The notes under the pieces are model-generated. The model ran no database searches. It was not told the origin of the DNA and was given only the letters and a program-made list of their open reading frames with translations. From NCBI GenBank assembly GCA_964593555.1, contig CAZQIC010000007.1, forward strand, positions 1 to 64,000: DNA of 64,000 nt. The letters are read 5' to 3'. The DNA comes from CAZQIC01 sp964593555 (GTDB lineage: Bacteria > Bacteroidota > Bacteroidia > JAFLBG01). The position numbers were made by a program, and so were the translations under genes. Numbering within the stretch: the first letter of the stretch is position 1; each line of letters starts with the position of its first letter. This document shows positions 48,601 to 55,715 of this stretch, in pieces.

Positions 48601-49566
48601 ATAGGTGCCGGAACAATGTCCGTTACTTCTACAGATCCATTATGCAATGGCATTACATCAGGCACCGCCACAGCATCTATTGCAGGCGGCTCTTCGCCAT
48701 TCACTTATAGCTGGAGCGGCGGACAAACCGATCAAAGCATAAGCAATCTTGGTGCAGGTATTTATACTGTTACCATTACAGACGATAGCGGCTGTATAAC
48801 TATTGACTCCGTTACCATTAGTGAACCAGTTGCACTAAATATTAATATGAGTCCATCAAATTCTATTTGCATAGGATTCAATACCATTTTATCAGCAGCC
48901 GGGCAGGGAGGTGCATCTGGATATAATTATTTATGGAACACTTCAAATACAAATGCAAGTATTACCGAGCAGCCAACACTCACCACCATTTATTCAATTA
49001 CAGTGACGGATGCAAATGGCTGCACAAAAGATTCAAGCATTACGATAACTGTTACTACGCCAACTGTTGATGCTGGATTGGGAACTACAATTCTTTCCGG
49101 TCAAAGTACATCACTTTCCTCATCAGGCAATGGAACATTCAACTGGCAGCCTGCAACAAGTTGTACTTGTGCAAATCCTACTGTTAGTCCGACAAAAACC
49201 ACAACATACACACTTACCATTACCTTAGGCAGCTGCTCTGTATTTGACACTGTTACTGTTTATGTTATTATTGATGAATGTGATGAGAATGATGTTTTTG
49301 TGCCCAATGGATTTTCACCAAACAATGATGGAGAGAATGATGTGCTGAAGTTGTTTTTATCTGGCACCCCTGAGGTCTTGTACTTCGCCATTTATGATAG
49401 ATGGGGAGAAAAAGTATTTGAGACCACCGACTTCAAAGAAACATGGAATGGATTTTATAGAGGCAAATTGATGAACGCTGCAGTGTACAGTTATATTCTC
49501 AAAATAAATTGCAGCGCAACAAACGTGGGAACAATTAAAACCGGGAACATCAGTTTGGTACGATAA
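45670..49566 (+). CDS. giant SBBP/SprB-repeat surface protein, T9SS type B cargo
   Basis: A 1298-residue secreted protein, fourth giant and the only one on the plus strand. It has a long N-terminal region with a hydrophobic segment ending VACISLFAQ, then the DUF7948-type domain (FTENKGQIIDTEGH), SBBP blades (ITYYGGSNWERCASI, ATYFGGNVGDFTKGV, GTYYGGNDFDLVNAI), a PKD domain (YTWTFSGGTPTTS), about four SprB-like repeats (two share the phrase TTQTVSNLPA), a Cys-pair domain (TSCTCANPT) and CHU_C (FVPNGFSPNNDGENDVL ... ISLVR). It lacks the GCGPLC PKD domain of the other three giants. A small exported protein gene follows after 10 bases. Confidence 0.9.
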   Translation: MFPYTLLYNYRYNSILEKSFISTLAFFLVACISLFAQPSSTPSNMLRGNGMMFTENKGQIIDTEGHLRPDILYKGQTYGTDVYLRKTGFSYVLSKSEENPSNEINNYTEKKELENLNIILHKIDVDFVGCNTNTQLENNSEVEGHSNFYYPHCSKGITYVKSFNEIIVKNIYNNINIRYYGGKENGLKYDIVVLPGGDPSQIKMKYTGAEEIVIKNGELRIKNSLNEITEILPKVYQNINGKIVDVKTKYILEGTTISFQLTTYNAQLPLIIDPWITYYGGSNWERCASIVTDANGDVVVTGNTFSTDFPTQNASQSAHGGGSWDGLVVKFTNLGARVFATYFGGNVGDFTKGVDVDNANNIYVTGGTDSPNLPTVNLAGAYNQAAFAGGTSLAGADAFIAQYTPAGVITWLTYYGSTDNEEGYDIALDNANNIFLVGVTYSTTLPTLSPYQAANGGSGDGFVTKFSSAGALTWGTYYGGNDFDLVNAINIDPTGNVIIGGITNSSNFPIVSAHQNTIGSAGSADGFVAKLSNATGTPSWSTFYGDVGFGGDVIYTATTDGTGNVYAGGRTSSAANIATTGSFQPAKNGSYDAFIVKFNSGGVRQWATYMGGAAGLQEYVTGLACDSYNNLIVSGDTYCSDFPVTTCAYQTTWAPSECQFFAVFYSNGNRLCSGMLGISGGGDKETFEGLGGSLALHGCHLFMNAMSNCAYPVFGNAFQSTCGGQIDLSVSKLFIYNCGGRSQNIPDFSSRTTVCKNDPVIFTPTYSSCDTSGLQYTWTFSGGTPTTSTSANPTITYTASGNFNVELIITGHCSNDTVLKPGYITVTNNSSFTSTVTPSAGITCYGNSTASAGVNSTTGSPLTYNWSNGQTTQTVSNLPAAIYTVTVTDNNNCISIDTVIFSQPPALAISQTITDAGCTASTGVITTTITGGTSAYTYNWSNSQTTQTVSNLPAGNYTLTVTDANSCSFDTIMIVNAIGAGTMSVTSTDPLCNGITSGTATASIAGGSSPFTYSWSGGQTDQSISNLGAGIYTVTITDDSGCITIDSVTISEPVALNINMSPSNSICIGFNTILSAAGQGGASGYNYLWNTSNTNASITEQPTLTTIYSITVTDANGCTKDSSITITVTTPTVDAGLGTTILSGQSTSLSSSGNGTFNWQPATSCTCANPTVSPTKTTTYTLTITLGSCSVFDTVTVYVIIDECDENDVFVPNGFSPNNDGENDVLKLFLSGTPEVLYFAIYDRWGEKVFETTDFKETWNGFYRGKLMNAAVYSYILKINCSATNVGTIKTGNISLVR

Positions 49567-49576
49567 CTTCTGCATT

Positions 49577-50053
49577 ATGAAACTACCTCGACTAGCTGTA
49601 TTCACTTTATTATTTTCAATTGCAATTTCGACCTTTTCATTTGCACAGGAAAAATTATTGGAAGGTCTTTATCCTAACTGGACCTGCATGCTGTCTTTCA
49701 GCGAAGAAGCCCCGGGGTTAATAATAAATGATGTGAAAACATTTAAAAAATTGATACGTCAACAATCTCCGCCAAATAATTCCAGTTGTGCGGACATTGA
49801 TTTCACACAGATCGACTTTGAAAAATATACTCTACTGGGGAAATTTACAGGCATGGGAGGATGCAAACTGCCATACTATGATCACCAAATAGTAATTGAT
49901 GAAAAAAATAAAAAATGCATCTATAAAATAAAAATCACTACTTATGGTTTATGCGAACCCTATTATATGAATATGCATTGGGTTTTAATTCCTAAGCTGC
50001 CAAAAGACTGTATAGTAGAATTTGAGGTTGAAGAGCAAAAATCCAGCGAATAA
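49577..50053 (+). CDS. small exported protein of unknown function
   Basis: A 158-residue protein with signal peptide ending STFSFAQ. The mature part has four or five Cys (in PNWTCMLSF, NSSCADID, GMGGCKLPYY, KKCIYKI and GLCEPYY), which could form disulfides in the periplasm. The pattern is mainly beta. I do not recognise a family. It starts 10 bases after the giant gene at 45670, so it is probably co-transcribed and may assist or accompany that protein. Confidence 0.7.
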   Translation: MKLPRLAVFTLLFSIAISTFSFAQEKLLEGLYPNWTCMLSFSEEAPGLIINDVKTFKKLIRQQSPPNNSSCADIDFTQIDFEKYTLLGKFTGMGGCKLPYYDHQIVIDEKNKKCIYKIKITTYGLCEPYYMNMHWVLIPKLPKDCIVEFEVEEQKSSE

Positions 50054-50093
50054 AAGCCCTGAACTTATTTTAAAGATTCGACGATAGCCTTCA

Positions 50094-50654
50094 TTACAAA
50101 CTTCTGAACATCCTCAAAAAATAATTCAAATTCTTTTTAAAATCTTCATAATGCTTCTCTAAAGTCACTGCCGACTTATCAATTGTATTGGCGTACTTTG
50201 TTCTGCAGCTCATTCCATATAACACCTCTCCTATTCCATTTATGCTTGCATATGAAACTAGCCAGCTATGCTGGATCATATATTTTAAAAACATACGCGA
50301 TTTCTCAGGCATAATATTTTCGTGATGTAACATTAGGTCGTGCACCCCATCTACATATTGCGGTAACTCAATTTCAGAATAATTTTTCCAGTTAGCTGCT
50401 AAAAAATGATCATAAAAAATATCCGCAATAACGCCCGCGAATTTTCCGTGCTCAACTCTTATGCGTTTTACACTTTGCATAAATACAGGATGCTTGTCAG
50501 TATAATCATCAATAGCGCGATGCAATAAAATCCCGCTCACAATCCCAGGAGAATAATTTTTATACGCCGCGCCTTTAACTCCATCGGCAATAAAATTGCC
50601 GATCATGAGCTCCTGGTCGTTACCGGAAAGATATAAGTGTGCAAGGAAATTCAT
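50094..50654 (-). CDS. acyl carrier protein phosphodiesterase (AcpH-like)
   Basis: A 186-residue cytoplasmic protein of the ACP phosphodiesterase family, which removes 4'-phosphopantetheine from acyl carrier protein. It has the family opening MNFLAHLYLSGNDQELMIGN then FIADGVKG, the HRAIDDYTDKHP motif with metal-binding His/Asp residues, and GVIADIFYDHFLAANW. Length is as expected. I start it at the ATG at 50654; the frame stays open to a TTG at 50675. It stands alone, convergent with the gene at 49577. Confidence 0.9.
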   Translation of the reverse strand: MNFLAHLYLSGNDQELMIGNFIADGVKGAAYKNYSPGIVSGILLHRAIDDYTDKHPVFMQSVKRIRVEHGKFAGVIADIFYDHFLAANWKNYSEIELPQYVDGVHDLMLHHENIMPEKSRMFLKYMIQHSWLVSYASINGIGEVLYGMSCRTKYANTIDKSAVTLEKHYEDFKKNLNYFLRMFRSL

Positions 50655-50703
50655 TCGTGTTATAACAAGATACAATGATTTTGTATTCTAAACTGCCGCA
50701 TTT

Positions 50704-50734
50704 TTTGATAGATATAAATTATACGGTAGATTAG
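50704..50734 (+). promoter_or_regulatory. promoter of the MNIO operon
   Basis: TTTG at 50704-50707, a 19-base spacer, then TAGATTAG at 50727-50734 (seven of eight positions of TAnnTTTG). Transcription would begin near 50740, at or just after the ATG at 50738, so the transcript may be leaderless or the true start may be the ATG at 50753. Confidence 0.55.
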
Positions 50735-50737
50735 CAC

Positions 50738-51469
50738 ATGGAAAAAACGACAATGCTCACTTTAACTGAAATAGAGCAAGAACTTAATTTGTTTGGCGAA
50801 GAACTTAAAACTGCTATCCCAGATAACATTTTATCCGTAATTATTTATGGGGGACTCGCAAAAGGCGAATTTAAACCCGAGACATCCGATATAAATTTAA
50901 TGATCGTATTAAGGGATGCCAGCAATGATACATTAAAACAAATTGCTCCCATAATTCAAAAAAAGAACAGCAGGATATCGATGCATCCGTTTATTATAAC
51001 CGAAAATGAACTGAGAATCGCACCTGAACTTTTTCCGATTAAATTTCTCGATATTAAAACATATCATAAAATCATTAGCGGCACAGAATTATTAAGTACA
51101 CTGAACATACCAAATGATAAATTGATTTATGCATGTAAGCAGGAACTGCAGAATTTATATATGCGCCTTAGATCTGTATATTCTTATTCCACAGAGCTGC
51201 CAGAGGTGTTGGAATTTAAGATTAAGAAAACGTTTTCTTCACTTCTTGTTAACATGAATGCCTTAATTTACGTAAAAACAGGGGTCATGGAAAAAGCAAA
51301 AGACGAGATCATTAGCAAAAGTTCTTCGTTATTTAGCCTAGACCAACAACTGTTAAGTTCAATAAAAGCTATACGTAATAATACACACTCATATTCTCCC
51401 GAAGAAATTAAAAAAATATATGAAAATTTTATGACGCTGTTAAATCAAATAATACAGCTAGAGCTCTAA
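50738..51469 (+). CDS. nucleotidyltransferase-fold protein, first gene of the MNIO operon
   Basis: A 243-residue cytoplasmic protein. Residues 31-60 read ILSVIIYGGLAKGEFKPETS then DINLMIVLRD: a nucleotidyltransferase core with the GG...S motif (38-50) and the acidic pair at 51 and 53. The second position is Asn instead of Asp, so catalysis is uncertain. The C-terminal part (from about 120) is all helical and ends with a HEPN-like helix pair. Enzymes with this fold transfer NMP to proteins or small molecules. It is the first gene of a tight operon, 3 bases before the Cys-tail membrane protein. Start is ATG 50738 or, given the promoter, 50753. Confidence 0.75.
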   Translation: MEKTTMLTLTEIEQELNLFGEELKTAIPDNILSVIIYGGLAKGEFKPETSDINLMIVLRDASNDTLKQIAPIIQKKNSRISMHPFIITENELRIAPELFPIKFLDIKTYHKIISGTELLSTLNIPNDKLIYACKQELQNLYMRLRSVYSYSTELPEVLEFKIKKTFSSLLVNMNALIYVKTGVMEKAKDEIISKSSSLFSLDQQLLSSIKAIRNNTHSYSPEEIKKIYENFMTLLNQIIQLEL

Positions 51470-51472
51470 TTT

Positions 51473-52450
51473 ATGGACTGGCTATTTGATAATCCGCTTG
51501 CTAATATGTATGGCCCATACTTTCTTTTATTGTATGGACTCGTCATTCTTTTATCAATAATTTTTATTCACTTTTTTGCAGAAAAATTAATAAGTATAAA
51601 AGACATATCTTCTTCCAAGATTCCCGCCAATCCAGATCCTTATGAAGTTGCGTACCTGAGAGGTGGCGCAAAAGAAGTGGTCAAGTTGATAATATATAAC
51701 CTCCTGAGTAAGAATTTCTTAAAATCATACTCCAAACCTGATAGATCAAAAGTTATTGTTCAAAAGGTTAATAAACATCCTTCGGTATTGAGTTTAAACC
51801 CAATAGATAGAGAAGTATTTAAACTTTTTACAATGCCATCAATGGAATTGAAGCAGTTTATGTTTTCCGATAAAGTAATAAACACTGTAGAAGACGAATG
51901 CGATAAATTTAAAAAGAGCTGGGAAACCTTTGGATACTTAAGCATTACTGAACATGTAAAAAAATTTGACCGACTCAAAGCAAATACAATTGGTGTTGTT
52001 TTGTTTTTTGGTGCATATAAACTGCTTGCTGCATTCAGTCATGGACACTCCAATGTCATTTTCATGATCATACTTGGGATCTTAGGCATTTCAATTATAA
52101 GCGGATTTAGGTTAGATTCCGTAACTACTAATTCAGGGAAAAAATATTTAGAGGATCTCGAAAAAGCCTTTAAACCAAAAACAGAAAAAGAGATTGATCA
52201 CCTTCGCTACGAACAAAAATTTATGCTGATTGGTGTTTTAGGCTTTTCTCATTTTGCCCATACTCCATTCGGTTTTTTGGAACAATATGCAGGTAAGGTC
52301 AGACCAAAAAATTCAGTTATATCCGGTTGGTGGAATAATTGGTCGCCGGGGACAGGCGGCTCGTGTGGATCCAGCTGTAGTTCCGGTTCAAGCTGCGGAT
52401 CGGGATGCGGTAGTGGATGCGGAGGCGGATGTGGTGGATGCGGAGGCTAA
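51473..52450 (+). CDS. TIGR04222-like membrane protein with Cys/Gly-rich tail
   Basis: A 325-residue protein. Membrane segments lie at about 14-38 (YFLLLYGLVILLSIIFIHFF), 176-195 and 198-218. Between the first two is a soluble region (YEVAYLRGGAKEVVKLIIYN) that resembles the TIGR04222 family. The end is an extreme low-complexity tail of about 30 residues made of Gly, Ser and seven Cys, with spacings of 3, 6, 4, 4, 4 and 3. A plain use would be metal binding; with an MNIO enzyme gene one base downstream, the tail is a candidate modification substrate. The stop and the MNIO start are joined as TAATATG. Confidence 0.8.
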   Translation: MDWLFDNPLANMYGPYFLLLYGLVILLSIIFIHFFAEKLISIKDISSSKIPANPDPYEVAYLRGGAKEVVKLIIYNLLSKNFLKSYSKPDRSKVIVQKVNKHPSVLSLNPIDREVFKLFTMPSMELKQFMFSDKVINTVEDECDKFKKSWETFGYLSITEHVKKFDRLKANTIGVVLFFGAYKLLAAFSHGHSNVIFMIILGILGISIISGFRLDSVTTNSGKKYLEDLEKAFKPKTEKEIDHLRYEQKFMLIGVLGFSHFAHTPFGFLEQYAGKVRPKNSVISGWWNNWSPGTGGSCGSSCSSGSSCGSGCGSGCGGGCGGCGG

Positions 52451-52451
52451 T

Positions 52452-53285
52452 ATGAAAAAAAATGACATTCCCTCTCTTGGAGTCGGACTTGGCTTTCGAC
52501 CGGAATTCATGAGCAGCATCTTCATGAACAGAGAAAAAATTGATTTTCTTGAGATCATCGCAGATCATTACATAGACTGTTCTCCCGAAAAACTAAAAGA
52601 ACTTGATCTGTTGGCAGAAAATTTTATTCTCATCCCTCACGCCATTCATTTATCATTAGGAAGCGTAGATCTGGATTTGAATTACCTGCATAAATTAAAT
52701 ACAGTTATCCAACGTATTAATCCACCTTATTGGAGTGAGCACATTTCATTCAGCCAGGTGCATGGAATTGATATTGGGCACCTCTCCCCTCTTCCTTACT
52801 CAAGAGAGGCAATTGATGCTTTTTGCAAGAACATTGAGCGAGTAAAAAAAAGTATTTCACAGCCACTTATACTCGAAAATATTTCTTACTCCATTAAATT
52901 ACCCGGACAGGAAATGCCCGAGGCGAAATTCATAAATGAAATATTATTGGAGACTGGTTGCGGCCTCTTGCTTGATGTAACCAATCTGTATACAAATTCC
53001 GTTAATCATAATTATAATGCTCTTGGCTTTTTGAACGAGGTAATGGCAGAGAGAATCGTTCAATTGCATTTTGTTGGAGTCGATATAAAAAACGAAGTAA
53101 TCATTGACAGTCATTCACAAAAAACCTCTCCGGAAATATGGTCTTTGATGGAGGAGGTATTTAAGCGAAGTAAAGTAAAAGGCGCAGTGTTGGAAAGAGA
53201 CTTGAATTTTCCAGCCTTTTCGGAAATTACAGAAGAGCTGGACATTGCAAGAAAACTTGGAAAAAAACATAAGCAATGGAATTAA
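52452..53285 (+). CDS. MNIO-family enzyme (DUF692, multinuclear non-heme iron)
   Basis: A 277-residue TIM-barrel protein of the DUF692/MNIO family, whose studied members (MbnB, TglH, ChrH) oxidatively modify Cys or neighbouring residues of peptides with a multi-iron centre. Family landmarks are LGVGLGFRPEFM, IPHAIHLSLGS (H63, H66), WSEHISFSQ (E96, H97), LSPLPYS, LILENISYS (E142, N143), CGLLLDVTNLYTNSVNHNYN (D175, N178, H186), IIDSHSQ (D219, H221) and VLERD (E248, D250). Two usual elements differ: the strand ending AGH reads FVGV, and the early EN-F/Y reads DHY. The start at 52452 follows the upstream stop; the frame stays open further upstream through the Cys-tail codons. It overlaps the next gene by 10 bases. 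Confidence 0.88.
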   Translation: MKKNDIPSLGVGLGFRPEFMSSIFMNREKIDFLEIIADHYIDCSPEKLKELDLLAENFILIPHAIHLSLGSVDLDLNYLHKLNTVIQRINPPYWSEHISFSQVHGIDIGHLSPLPYSREAIDAFCKNIERVKKSISQPLILENISYSIKLPGQEMPEAKFINEILLETGCGLLLDVTNLYTNSVNHNYNALGFLNEVMAERIVQLHFVGVDIKNEVIIDSHSQKTSPEIWSLMEEVFKRSKVKGAVLERDLNFPAFSEITEELDIARKLGKKHKQWN

Positions 53286-53872
53286 GGCAGTACCAGGAAA
53301 TATTAGCAAGATTGTACACTGATAAAAATTTTAGGGAAAGTTTTTTTCGAGATCGTACTACTACGTATCAACAGCTCCATATTTCCGAAAAAAACACTCA
53401 ATTGCTAAATGAACTTTCCAAATTACAGGTTGAGCAATTTGCACATTCACTTATATCTAAACGATTGGAAGCGGCAAAATCAATACTTGTGCTCACGAGT
53501 CGACAAATGGGGAATTATTTTGCCAAGGCCTTTTTCGAATATGCGTCCTGCAATAAACTTGAAGAGTCTAATAACAAATATTTGACTGATGCATTATCAT
53601 TCACGAAATTTTTGTTAGGCAAATCAAAATTTGAAAGTAATGAACCATTCCAAAGAGAATTGATCCGGCACGAACAACAAAGAATAAATTCAGCGTTTGA
53701 AAAAAAGAAAATTACTATTCACAAATTTAATTATAAAATTGAAGAGCTCATTCTATTCTTAGAAGGGAAGGCCGGTAACCCCAGGAAAAAAATTATTTAT
53801 TCATTTGGCCTCCGAAAAAGGAACAGTCAAAATTTCAACTATTTTTCGATAGCTCTGCCGACTCTCTTTTAA
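53276..53872 (+). CDS. putative MNIO partner protein
   Basis: A 198-residue helical protein. The first ~90 residues (LARLYTDKNFRESFFRDR ... LNELSKLQVEQFAHSLISKR) resemble the N-terminal part of partner proteins encoded after MNIO genes, which help recognise the substrate peptide. The middle continues RLEAAKSILVLTSRQMGNYF and FAKAFFEYA; the C-terminal half is basic. No Cys-rich motif. Its ATG lies inside the last ten bases of the MNIO gene (ATGGAATTAA), a sign of coupled translation. It ends the operon, convergent with the anti-sigma gene. Assignment rests on position and pattern only. Confidence 0.65.
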   Translation: MELRQYQEILARLYTDKNFRESFFRDRTTTYQQLHISEKNTQLLNELSKLQVEQFAHSLISKRLEAAKSILVLTSRQMGNYFAKAFFEYASCNKLEESNNKYLTDALSFTKFLLGKSKFESNEPFQRELIRHEQQRINSAFEKKKITIHKFNYKIEELILFLEGKAGNPRKKIIYSFGLRKRNSQNFNYFSIALPTLF

Positions 53873-53911
53873 ACCTCTTAAATACCTCTGTCGAATCTAT
53901 AAAGCCCGACC

Positions 53912-55054
53912 TTATCTGGCAATGGTTACACTTCCCTTTATAAGCGGGAGGTCGGTATTGGCAGGTGCAGATAATTCATAAACGTACACTCCCATTGGTA
54001 ATTCCGTTCCGCTTTCATCAACTCCATTCCAGGTATAGTTGCCGCCTGATATTGTTTCTGCGAAAACTATGCGACCCGTTTTTCCATCGGTAATTTTTAA
54101 TGTCACCGATTCGTTTGCAAACTTTTGTAATGGAACCTCCCAATAATTTTGGCGGGAGGGAACAATGATATAATCGCATGTTTCTTTTTCGATCTGCGCG
54201 ACAACTGTTTTGCTCTTACAACCATTCTGATCTTTTATTATCAGGGTATAATTTCCAATTCCCAGCTTATCAAATTTCGAATCTGTATTAAATGTTTTAC
54301 CACCATCGATAGAAAATTCATACGAAGATTCTGTGTCTAAAGATGCTTTATCAAAAACTACTGCACCATTCTTTTGCCCAATACAGGTACTGATAGCTGA
54401 ATAGCTGATATCAATTATTACGCCCTCACACTTATTAATTTCTTTTGACTGAATAGTTGTATTGTTATCCACTTTGTCCTCAACCTGTTTATCGGGAGAA
54501 TATGCAGACTGTGGTAAGTATTCAGTCAATTTAATATTCCCCGTAGTATCCCAAGCGCCTTCAATAATCATATCTCCATCCTCAGGATATATTATCGTCT
54601 TACCCTCTCTCTTCTTCGGGTTAAAAACAAAAGTACTCTTATCATTATTATTTATAGAAGATCCTGTTTCAGACTTGCCATCATTATTAATAGATACGCT
54701 ATCCGTATTTGGCTGTGAGATTTTATTTATTACCGATTTGTTTTCTTCCTTATCCTGGAAAACCAATGTAGCAACAATAGAAAGTCCTACAACAGCAGCC
54801 GCAACACCATAATATAAATTACGGTTATTGGATTTTGGTGCAGAAGTATTTTCCGCATGAATCTTTTGCAATTTCTTTTTGATATCGATCGCTGCGTTAT
54901 CAGAAATAATATCACTAACAGCCCGATGAGCCTCCACCTCCTGATAAAAAGCAGGATCGTTCTGTAACTTCACCTCTACCTCTGCTTTTGTTGCAGCAGA
55001 TAAGGTGTTGTTCAGATACCCTTCAATCAGATCGTATGTAGACTCTATATTCAT
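53912..55054 (-). CDS. anti-sigma factor-like protein with SprB/CHU_C-like periplasmic part
   Basis: A 380-residue protein with one membrane segment (about 80-99, YYGVAAAVVGLSIVATLVFQ). The ~77-residue N-part (LIEGYLNNTLSAATKAEVEV, then KLQNDPAFYQEVEAH) is the usual cytoplasmic start of Bacteroidota anti-sigma factors. Outside the membrane a low-complexity linker leads to a SprB-repeat-like domain (about 209-285: CIGQKNG, YEFSIDGGKTF, LGIGNYTLIIKDQNGC) and a final CHU_C-like domain (about 300-380: WNGVDESGTELPMGVYVYEL ... KGSVTIAR) without the usual PNxFxPNxDGxND opening. It overlaps the ECF sigma gene by four bases (ATGA), the classic sigma/anti-sigma arrangement. Confidence 0.8.
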   Translation of the reverse strand: MNIESTYDLIEGYLNNTLSAATKAEVEVKLQNDPAFYQEVEAHRAVSDIISDNAAIDIKKKLQKIHAENTSAPKSNNRNLYYGVAAAVVGLSIVATLVFQDKEENKSVINKISQPNTDSVSINNDGKSETGSSINNNDKSTFVFNPKKREGKTIIYPEDGDMIIEGAWDTTGNIKLTEYLPQSAYSPDKQVEDKVDNNTTIQSKEINKCEGVIIDISYSAISTCIGQKNGAVVFDKASLDTESSYEFSIDGGKTFNTDSKFDKLGIGNYTLIIKDQNGCKSKTVVAQIEKETCDYIIVPSRQNYWEVPLQKFANESVTLKITDGKTGRIVFAETISGGNYTWNGVDESGTELPMGVYVYELSAPANTDLPLIKGSVTIAR

Positions 55055-55626
55055 TCTTGTAATGACTTTTTTAAATGTGCATTTTCATTCATTAACTTGA
55101 TCAACCGCTGTTTGCACTTGTAATTTTTTGTTTTCGCTGTATCTGAATTATTAAAACCCATCTTTATACTTATATCCTCCATCGACATTTTGTAAAAAAC
55201 ACTATACGTCAATAACTCTTTGCACCTGTCGCCTAACTGAGATAATATTTCATTGATCTTCGTTTCTCTGTCGCTGCCAATATCCCTGGTTTGAATCTCC
55301 ATTTCCTCCGCATGTACGTTGGCATGCATCTCAACATTCCTTTCAAACTTGTTTTTCTGTTTTACTCTGTTCACCCAAAGATTTCTACTTATGGTGTAAA
55401 TAAATCCTGCAACACTATTGCCTTCCTTGAATTTATTTTCTGTTACATATTTATAAAACGCAATTACCGCATCCTGGAAAATATCCTGTGCCTCATCAGT
55501 ATCTCCATTATTCTGTAACACCCATGCCCTTACTTTAGGCTGTACACTTTTATACAAGAATTTAAGAACGTTATCCGACTCTCCTTTTTTGATCGACTCT
55601 ATAATTTCAGCATCCGTATAATTCAT
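55051..55626 (-). CDS. ECF-type RNA polymerase sigma factor
   Basis: A 191-residue sigma-70 family factor. Region 2 spans FLYKSVQPKVRAWVLQNNGD, EAQDIFQDAVIAFYKYV and AGFIYTISRNLWVNRVKQKN (residues about 24-100). Region 4 (LGDRCKELLTYSVFYKMSME then DISIKMGFNNSDTAKTKNYK) carries the helix-turn-helix that reads the -35 element. It is coupled to the anti-sigma gene downstream. The genes just upstream on the same strand (PorP/SprF-like protein and two small T9SS cargo proteins) are possible targets; that is inference. No promoter of the standard type was found in the 89-base spacer, which may mean autoregulation by this factor. Confidence 0.93.
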   Translation of the reverse strand: MNYTDAEIIESIKKGESDNVLKFLYKSVQPKVRAWVLQNNGDTDEAQDIFQDAVIAFYKYVTENKFKEGNSVAGFIYTISRNLWVNRVKQKNKFERNVEMHANVHAEEMEIQTRDIGSDRETKINEILSQLGDRCKELLTYSVFYKMSMEDISIKMGFNNSDTAKTKNYKCKQRLIKLMNENAHLKKSLQE

Positions 55627-55669
55627 GGATTCGTTTCAGTTATCCAAAGATGCTAAATCATTTTGAAAT

Positions 55670-55708
55670 ATAACAAGGGAACAACGACCAGTATTGTTCC
55701 CTTGTTAT
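55670..55708 (-). terminator. intrinsic terminator after the NHL-repeat gene
   Basis: Perfect 15-bp inverted repeat (ATAACAAGGGAACAA at 55670-55684 and its complement at 55694-55708) with a 9-base loop. It begins 7 bases beyond the stop of the gene at 55716 and separates that gene from the sigma gene. Confidence 0.85.
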
Positions 55709-55715
55709 TGGGGCA

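Noticed and set aside
50738..51469. MNT/HEPN toxin-antitoxin module
   Set aside because: There is no separate HEPN gene; the neighbour is a membrane protein and the operon logic points to MNIO.
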